Shown here piece by piece: positions 49,594 through 58,600 of a stretch of DNA of 64,000 bases. The position numbers and the translations under genes were made by a program. Origin of the DNA: Synechococcus sp. CBW1004 (GTDB lineage Bacteria > Cyanobacteriota > Cyanobacteriia > PCC-6307 > Cyanobiaceae). The notes beneath the pieces were generated by a model. The model saw only the letters and a list, made by a program, of their open reading frames with translations. It was not told where the DNA came from and ran no database searches. Location: the NCBI RefSeq assembly GCF_015840715.1, contig NZ_CP060397.1, forward strand, positions 1,818,686 to 1,882,685, read 5' to 3'. Position 1 is the stretch's first letter; each line of letters opens with the position of its first letter.

Positions 49594-50027
49594 GCCGGCT
49601 TTGTGCTGCACTGCATCGTGGCGGCGGCATGGGCTCCCAGCGTCCAGCTGGCCTGCTCGCCCTTGATCCAGAACTCCTGGCTGCCTGCGGCGTAGCGGCT
49701 GCCGCTGGCGGACAGTCGCCGGGGCAGACGCGTGGCCGTCTCGCCCACCAGCAGGATCACCTCGCTGGGGTCGCGGTTGAAGAACAGGGCGGTGAGCTCG
49801 ACGGCGTCGAATCGACCGCGGCACAGGTAGCTGGCGCGGATTGCCTGCTCCGCCTCAGGGGCGGGGGCGGCACGAAGGGGCATCGCTGCTCCCAGCAGGC
49901 TCATTGCCAGAACCATCAGGGCTGGCCCCGCCTGCCAACGAGACGTTGCTGCGGCTCGACGGGATCGCGAGCCGCCCGCTGTTGCCCCAATCCTGCAGCG
50001 GCAGCCTGGGCGGGATGGCGCGGGCAT
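49578..50027 (-). CDS. MliC-like (membrane-bound lysozyme inhibitor) exported protein
   Basis: 149 residues. A basic start (CRCR, SRSRR) and hydrophobic segment (ALMVLAMSLLGAAMPL) make a signal peptide, then YLCRGRFDAVELTALFF, VILLVGETATRLPRRLSASGSRYAAGSQEFWIKGEQASWTLG and a final C. This is the MliC pattern, with the SxSGxRY and FWxKG motifs and two Cys that could form a disulfide. MliC proteins inhibit C-type lysozymes in the periplasm; in a cyanobacterium the target is unknown. The ATG at 50027 has a strong AGGAGG eight bases upstream. Confidence 0.82.
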   Translation of the reverse strand: MPAPSRPGCRCRIGATAGGSRSRRAAATSRWQAGPALMVLAMSLLGAAMPLRAAPAPEAEQAIRASYLCRGRFDAVELTALFFNRDPSEVILLVGETATRLPRRLSASGSRYAAGSQEFWIKGEQASWTLGAHAAATMQCSTKPAQSQR

Positions 50028-50237
50028 CGGAGGGCCCTCCTGGGTGATCGGCGGACTCCAGCCTGCTGCCGGCCCAGGCCCCTGCCATCCTGCGGGCGCC
50101 TGTTCTGTCATGGCTCGGGGTTGGGCGGGCCACCCCGCGGCAGGCTGTTGCGGTGCTTCGGCCTGCGGCCCGGGAGCGCGCCGGCCGCTGCCGCTGGTGG
50201 GGGCGCCAGGATTGATGCCTACCTGTTCCAGGCATTG

Positions 50238-50402
50238 ATGGACCTGCAGCCACCTTCCATCCCCGCCGGCATCCGCAGCGCCTGCGGCCGGGCCAAGTAC
50301 CTCGAGCTGGCCTCCCGTCCCGGCCTCCTGGCCCGTCTGCGGCTGGCCTGGTTCGTGGCGATCGCCACCCTGCGGGATCGAAGTCTGCCGGTGCCGGAGT
50401 GA
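50238..50402 (+). CDS. Candidate small protein (54 residues)
   Basis: From ATG 50238: MDLQPPSIPAGIRSACGRAK, then YLELASRPGLLARLRLAWFVAIATLRDRS ending in PE. The sequence has a helical basic middle and a hydrophobic AWFVAIATL stretch, and codon use fits the genome. It lies between two minus-strand genes. No family recognised; support is compositional only. Confidence 0.4.
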   Translation: MDLQPPSIPAGIRSACGRAKYLELASRPGLLARLRLAWFVAIATLRDRSLPVPE

Positions 50403-50444
50403 GCGATGCCAGGGCTGATCTCGACCACCTTCTGAGCCAGCCCC

Positions 50445-51059
50445 TCAGGGGCTTCCGGGAGGGGTGAGCGCCCGCTGCGCCGCCCTTCCCACCAGCCACA
50501 CGCTGGCCACCGTGGCCAGCAGGCCGACGATGCGCAGGGTCCACGTTCCTGCATCGGCCTCGCCGCTGAGCACCTCCCCGAAGCGAGCCACATCACCCGC
50601 GAGGGCCCCGAGGCCGCAGAACAGGATCGTGCCCGGCAGGATGCCGATCAGGCCGATGTTGTAGTCCCGCAGGCTGACGTCGCTGAGGCCATAGGCCAGG
50701 TTGAGCAGCGAGAACGGGAACGCCGGCGACAGGCGGGTGAGCAGCACCAGCTTCAGGCCCTCGCGGCTGACGCCCTGCTCGATCGCCAGCAGCTTCGGGG
50801 TGCGCTGCAGCTGCCGCCGGGCCCAGTCGCGCAGCCAGTGGCGCCCGAGCAGGAAGGCCGCCTCTGCCCCCAGGCAGGCGCCCAGGAACACGATCAGGCT
50901 GCCCCACCAGGTGCCGTAGAGGGCGCCCGCCAGCATCGAGGCCCAGACCCCCGGCAGCAGCAGCGTCACCCACAGGGCATAGAGAGGCACGAACAGCACC
51001 GCGCCGGCGGGGCTCTGCAGCATCGGCAGAAGCGTCTGGGCGAGGGGGGCGAGATTCAT
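50445..51059 (-). CDS. TVP38/TMEM64 (DedA-like VTT domain) membrane protein
   Basis: 204 residues with about five hydrophobic spans. The VTT domain is clear: LLLPGVWASMLAGALYGTWWGSLIVFLGACLGAEAAFLLGR (about 32-72), then LVLLTRLSPAFPFSLLNLAYGLSDVSLRDYNIGLIGILPGT (about 105-146). These proteins are related to eukaryotic lipid scramblases and transport or flip lipids; the substrate is not known here. Confidence 0.93.
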   Translation of the reverse strand: MNLAPLAQTLLPMLQSPAGAVLFVPLYALWVTLLLPGVWASMLAGALYGTWWGSLIVFLGACLGAEAAFLLGRHWLRDWARRQLQRTPKLLAIEQGVSREGLKLVLLTRLSPAFPFSLLNLAYGLSDVSLRDYNIGLIGILPGTILFCGLGALAGDVARFGEVLSGEADAGTWTLRIVGLLATVASVWLVGRAAQRALTPPGSP

Positions 51060-51160
51060 GGTGGTGGGCGCAGGGGACGATGCTGGCCCGTCATGGGGGT
51101 GCGTCGTTGCTCTGTTGAAGAGCTGACCCGGCTCTGAGCTGCCTCAACCCGACGCCAGGC

Positions 51161-51979
51161 TCAGCTCGAGGCCGACGTGTAATGCCGCAGCGCGAAGCGC
51201 CAGAAGGCCCTGCACAGCGTCAGGCTGACGGCCGCCACCAGCAGCGCCAGGGCGATCCAGCCGGGGGTGGCGCGCCCCAGGATCGCCTCGGCCGGCACGG
51301 TGGTGAGGAAGGCGATCGGCAGCACCAGGGTGAACACGAGCCTGAGGGTGGGTGGATAGGCGCTGAGCGGGAAGCGGCCGGCGGTGAGGGCGGCACGCAG
51401 CACCTCAGTGGCGTTCCAGGTCTTCACGAACCAGATGCTGGTGGTGGCCAGCAGGAACCAGAGGGCGTACAGGATCGCGACTCCGGTGAGCAGCATCAGC
51501 CCGGCCAGCAGCCAGGCCAGGGGATCGGCGGGGGCGCCGGCGCGCGGCGCGGCCCAGGCGATCAGACCCAGCCCCAGGGCCATCTCGCCCAGCCCCGCCG
51601 GCGCCAGGGTGCGCAGCGACAGCCAGAACTGGCTGTCGACCGGCTTGAGCAGCACGAAATCGAGCGTGCCCTCGCGCACAAGGGTGACGATCGCCCCCAG
51701 GTTGGGCCGCAGCCAGGTGCTGGCGACACCATCGAGCAGGGTGTAGAGCCCCTGCACCACCAGGGCCGCCTCCCAGCTCCAGCCCCCCAGCCTTGCCGCC
51801 GCGGCGCCCGCCTCCGGTTTCGGGAAGAACAACGACAGCAGCAGCAGGCTGCCGGCCAGGTTGGCGACCATCGCCAGCAGCTCGATCCAGACATTGGCCT
51901 GATACTCCAGCTGCCCGGCCAGGGCGGTGCCCCAGAAGCGTCGCAGCGTCAGCAGGTAGTGCCGGATGGGCCTGTCCAT
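51161..51979 (-). CDS. ABC-2 type transporter permease (second subunit)
   Basis: 272 residues with six hydrophobic spans: LLAMVANLAGSLLLLSLFF, a middle pair around EMALGLGLIAWAA and LLAGLMLLTGVAILYALWFLL, and LVLPIAFLTTVPAEAILG, ALALLVAAVSLTLC. The motifs LEYQANVWIELL, REGTLDFVLLKPVDSQFW and PLSAYP fit the COG3694 permease family. Its ATG shares one base with the stop of the preceding gene (TGATG), the third of a coupled three-gene set with the ATPase and first permease. Confidence 0.93.
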   Translation of the reverse strand: MDRPIRHYLLTLRRFWGTALAGQLEYQANVWIELLAMVANLAGSLLLLSLFFPKPEAGAAAARLGGWSWEAALVVQGLYTLLDGVASTWLRPNLGAIVTLVREGTLDFVLLKPVDSQFWLSLRTLAPAGLGEMALGLGLIAWAAPRAGAPADPLAWLLAGLMLLTGVAILYALWFLLATTSIWFVKTWNATEVLRAALTAGRFPLSAYPPTLRLVFTLVLPIAFLTTVPAEAILGRATPGWIALALLVAAVSLTLCRAFWRFALRHYTSASS

Positions 51980-52809
51980 CAGGCCCCCATCGCCGTGTAG
52001 CGGCGCACGCCGGCCCGCCAGAGCAGCAGCGCCAGGGGAAGCAGCAGGGCGATCCACAGGAGTTGCCCCGCGAAACCGGCGGCCAACGGCACGGGCAGCC
52101 CTGCCAGAAGCCGCGCCGGAAAATCGATCAGATAAGGAAACGGCGTGCGCCAGGCCCAGGAACGCAGCGGCTCCGGGAAGGCCGCCAGGGGCGCCAGCAG
52201 CCCCGACAGAAACAGGTAGGGGACGAACAGCAGCCGCTCCAGCGCGCTCGCCTTCTCGCTCCAGAAGCACAGAGCCGCGATCAGGCTCTGCAGCAGGAAG
52301 GCGATCGTGAACGCCAGCAGCGTCGCCAGCCAGGCCAGCAGGAAGGCGCCCGGGGAGGGCAGCCAGAACGAGCCGGGATTCACCAGGAAGAACAGGGCGG
52401 CGATGGCGGCGGCGAAGGGCAGCCGCGTCAGCTGTTCGGACAGGTGAGCCGCCACGTAGCGCCAGAGCGGATGCAGGGGCTGCAGCAGGTAGGGCGACAG
52501 GCGCCCCAGCAGGGCGTCCTCCTCGAAGGCGAACACCACCCATACCACCGAGAACTGGCGCACCAGGTAGGCGCTGAGGAAGTAGTGGCCGAGCTGGGCG
52601 CCGTTCAGCCCCAGCGCCGCTCCCGCCGGCGCCTGGCTCCAGAGGGCCAGCATGATGAACGGCAGCAGCCCCGACAGGGCCCACAGGGCGATCTCGGCCC
52701 GGTACTCGAGCATCAGGGCGTACTGGCTGCCCAGCAGCGCCCGTGCCACCGCTGGCCTCAGGCCGCCGCGGCGCCGGCGTTCCTGCAGCGCCCCAGCGTC
52801 CCGCCTCAC
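51979..52809 (-). CDS. ABC-2 type transporter permease (first subunit)
   Basis: 276 residues from a GTG that overlaps the ATPase stop by four bases. Six spans, with the ALMLEYRAEIALWALSGLLPFIMLALWS start and LLQSLIAALCFWSEKASALERLLFVPYLFLSG and PFPYLIDFPARLLAG motifs, typical of COG4587. It pairs with the following permease and the upstream ATPase to form a three-part exporter whose cargo is not known. Confidence 0.93.
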   Translation of the reverse strand: MRRDAGALQERRRRGGLRPAVARALLGSQYALMLEYRAEIALWALSGLLPFIMLALWSQAPAGAALGLNGAQLGHYFLSAYLVRQFSVVWVVFAFEEDALLGRLSPYLLQPLHPLWRYVAAHLSEQLTRLPFAAAIAALFFLVNPGSFWLPSPGAFLLAWLATLLAFTIAFLLQSLIAALCFWSEKASALERLLFVPYLFLSGLLAPLAAFPEPLRSWAWRTPFPYLIDFPARLLAGLPVPLAAGFAGQLLWIALLLPLALLLWRAGVRRYTAMGA

Positions 52810-53915
52810 AGGCCCCCCTGGCGGAACAGGCCGCCGATCAGCTCTTCGATCGGCGGATCGTTCACCTCCAGATCGCGCACGTCGAAGCGGGCCAGTAGCT
52901 GGCCCACCACCTCGGTGAGCTGCGCTCGCGGCACCAGCAGGCGCACGGCGCGGCCGTCGCAGGCCTCCAGTTCGCCGTAGCCGGCGAAGGCCTCGGCCGC
53001 CAGCGGCTCGGCCAGCTCCAGACGCACCTGCCGGCAGGGTGCCAGCCGCGCGGAGAGGGCATCGAGCGGCCCGTCGTGGAACAGCGCCCCCTGATGGATC
53101 AGCAGCACCCGCGGGCAGAGCGCCGTGATGTCGGCCATGTAGTGGCTGGTGAGCAGCACCGTGGCGCCGGTGCGGCGGTTGTAGTCGGCCAGAAACGTGC
53201 GCACCCGTGCCTGGGCGTTCACATCCAGCCCCAGGGTGGGTTCATCGAGGAAGAGCACCGCCGGCTCATGCAGCAGGGCGGCGAGCAGCTCCGCCTTCAT
53301 CCGCTGCCCCAGCGACAGCTTGCGCACCGGCCGGGTGAGCTCCTCGCCCAGTTCGAGCATCTCCGCCAGCTCGCCGATGCGGCGCCGCGCCACGCCGTCG
53401 CTGAGGCCGTAGACGGCGGCGTTCACCCGCAGCGAGTCGAGCGGCGGCAGATCCCAGATCAGCTGCTGCTTCTGGCCCATCACCAGGGTGATCTGGCGCA
53501 GGAATGCCTCCTGCCGCCGCTGCGGAACAAGGCCTGCCACCCGCACCCGGCCGGCGGTGGGATGGATCAGGCCGCAGAGCATCTTGAGGGTGGTGGTCTT
53601 GCCGGCGCCGTTGGCCCCCAGGAAGCCCACCATCTCACCGGGGCGGATCGTGAAGCTGACATCGCGCACCGCCTGCACGTCGCGCGTGCGGCGGCGCAGG
53701 AAGTGCCGCACAGTGCCGGCCAGGCCGGGCTGCTTGTCGGCCACCCGATAGGTCTTGCCCAGCCCCTGCACGTCGATGATCGCCGGTGAGGCACCACTGT
53801 CCGGGGCGCCACTCTCTGCAGCGGTGCGGTCTGCGGCGCTGCGGTCCGCAGCGCCATCGGCAGCGAGATGCAGCGGTGGGGCCTGCGGCATGGGAGGGCA
53901 GCGGGGCGGAGCCAT
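52806..53915 (-). CDS. ABC transporter ATP-binding protein (COG4586 type)
   Basis: About 369 residues. A 38-residue Ala/Asp-rich start precedes IDVQGLGKTYRV, Walker A GANGAGKTTTLKML (about 90), Q-loop LVMGQKQQLIWDLPPLDSL, signature LSLGQRMKAELLAALLHEP, Walker B VLFLDEPTLGLD and switch LLTSHYMADI. A C-terminal domain of about 100 residues (RQVRLELAEPLAAEAFAGYGEL) follows, as usual in this type. The start at 53915 was chosen from several in-frame ATGs; 53891 is another. The three genes run ATPase, permease, permease with overlapping ends. Confidence 0.92.
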   Translation of the reverse strand: MAPPRCPPMPQAPPLHLAADGAADRSAADRTAAESGAPDSGASPAIIDVQGLGKTYRVADKQPGLAGTVRHFLRRRTRDVQAVRDVSFTIRPGEMVGFLGANGAGKTTTLKMLCGLIHPTAGRVRVAGLVPQRRQEAFLRQITLVMGQKQQLIWDLPPLDSLRVNAAVYGLSDGVARRRIGELAEMLELGEELTRPVRKLSLGQRMKAELLAALLHEPAVLFLDEPTLGLDVNAQARVRTFLADYNRRTGATVLLTSHYMADITALCPRVLLIHQGALFHDGPLDALSARLAPCRQVRLELAEPLAAEAFAGYGELEACDGRAVRLLVPRAQLTEVVGQLLARFDVRDLEVNDPPIEELIGGLFRQGGL

Positions 53916-53988
53916 CGTTTCAGCCTGGCGGCCGGCGAAGGTTGCTGTGTCTCCACGGTGCCAGGATTCGGCAGCACCGGATGTTGCG

Positions 53989-54510
53989 ATGGCCCAGCGC
54001 CCCCGAGGCATGCGCACGGTGGCCTCTTCCCCCGAGGGACCAGAGGCGCAGCTCGTCGAGAAGCTGCAGCGCATCGAGGCGCTGTACGCCAGAGCCGGCA
54101 CCGATGGCGAGCGGGTGGCGGCCGCACGGGCGCGCGAGCGGATTCAGGCCCGTCTGGAGCAGCTGGCTGCTGACGAACCCCCGATCGAATACCGCTTCAC
54201 CCTCGCGGATCAGTGGTCGCGGCATCTGTTCGTGGCTCTGCTGCGCCGCTATGGGGTCTCGCCCTACCGCTATCGCCGTCAGCGTCGTACCACCGTGATG
54301 GCTCGCCTCAGCCGCAGCTTCGTGGACGACACGCTCTGGCCGGAGTTCCTCGAGCTGCAATCCACACTGTCGGCCTACTTCGACGCGCTGACTGACCGGG
54401 TGATCGAGCAGGCCCTGGAGGTGAAGGCCGGTGAGGCCGAGGAGCGGGGAGACGAGCAGGCTGCGGCACCACGGTTGCAGCCAGTGGATCACCAGGGCTC
54501 GCTGCTGTAG
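53989..54510 (+). CDS. Hypothetical protein, DUF2786-like helix then basic domain
   Basis: 173 residues. The N-terminal region (LVEKLQRIEALYARAGTDGERVAAARARERIQARLEQL) has the rhythm of the DUF2786 helical pair, with its A..A..R pattern. A second part (EYRFTLADQWSRHLFVALLRRYGVSPYRYRRQRRTTVMARLSRSFVDDTLWPEFLELQSTLSAYF) is basic then helical. Function unknown, predicted cytoplasmic. Starts at ATG 53989 or 54010. Divergent from the ABC ATPase gene with 73 bp between. Confidence 0.75.
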   Translation: MAQRPRGMRTVASSPEGPEAQLVEKLQRIEALYARAGTDGERVAAARARERIQARLEQLAADEPPIEYRFTLADQWSRHLFVALLRRYGVSPYRYRRQRRTTVMARLSRSFVDDTLWPEFLELQSTLSAYFDALTDRVIEQALEVKAGEAEERGDEQAAAPRLQPVDHQGSLL

Positions 54511-54691
54511 TCAGCCTGGCCGGCCCGCTGCATCAGCACCGCCATCCCTCTCCGACGACAGGCGGTTGCCGATACATTTGTTCCCGTTCTGCATCATGCT
54601 GAAACCCTGCTCTTTGACCTGCACTGCGTCATGACCCATTGGGATGAAGCTGCGTGGTTTTCTCTGCGGCTGAGCAGCGACTTCGGCACCC

Positions 54692-55525
54692 ATGCTTGAT
54701 CCAGATCGTCTGCGTGTCGCGGACTTCTACGAATGGCTGGGCTGTCAGACGATCGCCGCTGCCCAACTGGGCTGCAATCAATCCACGGTGAGCCGTCGAT
54801 GCCGTGAGGCCAGGCAGCTGGCCACCGGGCACAGCAGCGTCGCGCAGAAGGACTTCCTCTGTCTGGAGCGCGCCGTGCATCAGCGCTGGCGTTTCGCCAG
54901 GGCGAGGGAGCTGCGTCTGCATGGCTACCGCTGGATCCAGCCGCTGCTGCGCGGCAACCTGCCGGAATCCTGGCGGCTCAATCCAGCCGAAGTGTCGGTC
55001 ACGCCGGTCTGTCCGCTCCAGCTGCTCGGCGATCACGTCATCGACGCCCTCCTGGCGCCCTGGCCCGTGGTCGCCGGCCTGGATCGTCGTCGCTTCGCCC
55101 TGTTCCCCGTCTACTCCACGCCCATGCTGCTGCTGGCACCGGCGGCAGGCTCCCTGGCCCTTCAAACGGGCCTGGGCCATGCCGAGATCGCCGGCTCCAG
55201 CCAGCTGCGGAGGTTGCCCTTCGTGCCGCCATCGGCCTGGGATTGCACGCAGCAACTGGATGGGCAACTGTTCGGCACGGCGGCCACTCCCAGCGAGGAG
55301 ACGCTGGTGGAGAGCCGTTACTGGGGGATGGCGCTGACGCCGCTGATCCGCACCGATCTGGTGGCGCTGCCCTATGAGATCCCCATCGGTTACGGCGAGT
55401 TCCTCGTCTGCCTGCAGGACTGGTCCGGGCATGGGCAGATGGAGCGGCTGTTGTCGGCGATCCGCTGGGTGATGGCCTTCGAAAGCAGGGATCGTCCTCG
55501 GCTGGAGATGCTTGCCGTCGCCTGA
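54692..55525 (+). CDS. Helix-turn-helix protein, LysR-like DNA-binding region
   Basis: 277 residues. The N-terminus FYEWLGCQTIAAAQLGCNQSTVSRRCREARQL (about 12-43) is a helix-turn-helix of the LysR or transposase-like type. The rest (about 95-270) has alternating strands and helices (PVYSTPMLLLAPAAGSLAL, TDLVALPYEIPIGYGEFLVCLQDW) that could be a ligand-binding domain reduced from the LysR form. It is next to the giant phosphatase-like gene and converges with it, so a regulatory link is possible but not shown. Confidence 0.7.
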   Translation: MLDPDRLRVADFYEWLGCQTIAAAQLGCNQSTVSRRCREARQLATGHSSVAQKDFLCLERAVHQRWRFARARELRLHGYRWIQPLLRGNLPESWRLNPAEVSVTPVCPLQLLGDHVIDALLAPWPVVAGLDRRRFALFPVYSTPMLLLAPAAGSLALQTGLGHAEIAGSSQLRRLPFVPPSAWDCTQQLDGQLFGTAATPSEETLVESRYWGMALTPLIRTDLVALPYEIPIGYGEFLVCLQDWSGHGQMERLLSAIRWVMAFESRDRPRLEMLAVA

Positions 55526-55633
55526 GCGGCCCTTGCCGGAGAGGTGCCTCAGAGCGGGGGTGGCGGCAGCGCCTGCAGATCCTCACTGCCCTTCGGCAGG
55601 ACAGGCTGGTGGCATCGAAGGGTCAACAGGCAA

Positions 55634-55663
55634 CAAAAAAAGGCCCCCTGACCAGGGGGCCTT
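55634..55663 (-). terminator. Rho-independent terminator of the giant gene
   Basis: On the minus strand, GGCCCCCTGG-TC-AGGGGGCC is followed by eight T. It lies 34 bp after the stop codon of the giant gene and may serve the convergent HTH gene too, as the A/T tracts are partly symmetric. Confidence 0.9.
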
Positions 55664-55696
55664 CGGAGAACTTCCAGTGTCAGAAGTGGGGTTTGC

Positions 55697-58600
55697 TCAG
55701 CCGGAGATGAGATCGAAGATGAGATCGACGATCAGGTCGTCGTGATCCTTGTCGCCACCCCCGAAGAGATCTTCAAAGCCCACCTTGTTAGGGGCGAGAA
55801 ACTTGAAGTGGTTGTAGCCATCGTCATTCGCCGCAGCGAAGCTGAAGAAGGTCTGGTTCGTGGTCAGCACGGTGCCATAGAGGGCGACGAGACCCTGATT
55901 GACCTCGTTGAACACGATCGCTTCCGAGGCCGATTGATCATCGGCACGCGACAGCTCGGTGTCGCTGACGCGGTTGCTCTCTGCAAGTGCAGCGGCTGCA
56001 TAGCCGGCATCGCCGGGCTTGTAGATGACTCCCGAAACAGCATCGCGAACATCGCCATTCTCGTTGAGAACCCTGTAGAAGCCGACACGAGAGCTGAAGT
56101 CGGCCTCTCGGGAGGCTGTGGCCTCGGCAGCCACGGCGCTGAAGCCCGTGGAAGCCAGATCGAGCAGGAAGGGGACATCCGGCCCCTGGTAGGCATCGAT
56201 GCCGGTGATGGCGTCGCTGTTCTGGGCCAGATTGCTGACGCGCAGAATCTGCCCACCCTCGACCAGGTTCTGGTCGTCGATGGAGCCTCCCTTGACCCCG
56301 TGGGCCTGGACGGTGAAGAAGAAGTCTGTGCCCGGAGTGTTTCCGTAGAGCGCGGAGACATCGATGATGCCGCTGCTCTCCCAGGCGCCGAGACTGCCGG
56401 CTTCCGTATCGGTCTGGCCGGCGGGGAGTGCGGCATCGCGGTTCATGACGAGGATGCGCTCGGCGTCACCGGAGGTGGCATTCACCTTCCAGATGGAGGC
56501 TTCCTTGCCCTCAAAGGGAGTGGAGCGATCTTCATTGACATAGATTTTGCCGTCAGCGGACCAGGCCAGGTTGTCCGGGCTGCGTACGCCCAGCTGCTGA
56601 TTGTCAGCAGCGTCACCGTCGTAGAGGTGCTTGAGGAGAGCAGTTGCCGGAGCGGTGCCATCGGCATTGAAGCTGACATCGAGAGTCCAGACCGAGCCGA
56701 ACTTGTCATCACCGGCCCTGTCATTCTTCCCGCCACCGGTGGTGTTGAAGGCGATCTGGCTGGGGTCGTTGGGGTTGAAATCCACGTCTTCCACCCGGTA
56801 GCCCATGAAGCCACCCCCGTTGAACACCTCGGTGCGGAGGGTGGGGGCGAGCTTGTAGCCCTGGTCGTCGTAGCCAGGCTGGCCGGCTTTGCTCACATCC
56901 TGAGCATCGATGGCCACCCAGGTGCCTGCATCGGTGCCACCTTCTGCCAGGCCATCCTCATTGCGAACGCCCGTCGTCGATTTCCAGTAGAAGAGCTGGC
57001 CGCCCACCAGGCCGTTGCGCTCGAGGACATTGCCATCGGCCTTCTTGGTGCCGACATAGAGATAGAGGGGAGCGCCTTCTCCGGCGGGACCGTCGTCACC
57101 GAGGAAGTAGGCCACGGTGTCGGTGCTGCCGGTGTCGACCATGGCGGCCGATTCCCAGCCGCCATAGGCCAGGTCGGGAGCGGCCCAGAGCTCACCCTCG
57201 TTGACATCGAGGATCCACATGGTGCCGTTGGTGAATTCCTCCCCCAGCAGGAACAGGCGATCGGCGGCCCCCTTGCCGGGCCCGAAGGTGTTTGCTTCCA
57301 CCAGGTTGGCGGAGCAGAAGCGGTTCAGGCCACCGACCGAGATGCCGGGACCGCGCACCTGAGCCTCGTCGGTGACGAGATCGCCGTTGCGGTCGTAGAT
57401 GGTGTCGTAGGCGAGGCCGCCACTGACCACCTGGCCGGCGTTGTTGACCTCGATGAAGTTGATGCGTGCGCCCTTGAGCTCGGCCCCACTGGCGAGCAGA
57501 TAGCTGTAGCCCTTGTCGTTGCCGATCTCGCTGTTGATCAGGATGCGGATGGTGTCGTCATCGACCCGATAGGCGCCCAGGCCATCGGGGATGCCGGTGG
57601 CCGTGAAGCCCGCGACGCTCTGACCGATGGTGTACAGGGACTCGACGGCATAACCAGGAGCGGAGGGCGTCATGAACGCCTCCACCGCCGGGGCAGCCGC
57701 AGAGGCGGCAACGATCTGCCCACCCTCGACCAGGTTCTGGTCGTCGATGGAGCCTCCCTTGACCCCGTGGGCCTGGACGGTGAAGAAGAAGTCTGTGCCC
57801 GGAGTGTTTCCGTAGAGCGCGGAGACATCGATGATGCCGCTGCTCTCCCAGGCGCCGAGACTGCCGGCTTCCGTATCGGTCTGGCCGGCGGGGAGTGCGG
57901 CATCGCGGTTCATGACGAGGATGCGCTCGGCGTCACCGGAGGTGGCATTCACCTTCCAGATGGAGGCTTCCTTGCCCTCAAAGGGAGTGGAGCGATCTTC
58001 ATTGACATAGATTTTGCCGTCAGCGGACCAGGCCAGGTTGTCCGGGCTGCGTACGCCCAGCTGCTGATTGTCAGCAGCGTCACCGTCGTAGAGGTGCTTG
58101 AGGAGAGCAGTTGCCGGAGCGGTGCCATCGGCATTGAAGCTGACATCGAGAGTCCAGACCGAGCCGAACTTGTCATCACCGGCCCTGTCATTCTTCCCGC
58201 CACCGGTGGTGTTGAAGGCGATCTGGCTGGGGTCGTTGGGGTTGAAATCCACGTCTTCCACCCGGTAGCCCATGAAGCCACCCCCGTTGAACACCTCGGT
58301 GCGGAGGGTGGGGGCGAGCTTGTAGCCCTGGTCGTCGTAGCCAGGCTGGCCGGCTTTGCTCACATCCTGAGCATCGATGGCCACCCAGGTGCCTGCATCG
58401 GTGCCACCTTCTGCCAGGCCATCCTCATTGCGAACGCCCGTCGTCGATTTCCAGTAGAAGAGCTGGCCGCCCACCAGGCCGTTGCGCTCGAGGACATTGC
58501 CATCGGCCTTCTTGGTGCCGACATAGAGATAGAGGGGAGCGCCTTCTCCGGCGGGACCGTCGTCACCGAGGAAGTAGGCCACGGTGTCGGTGCTGCCGGT

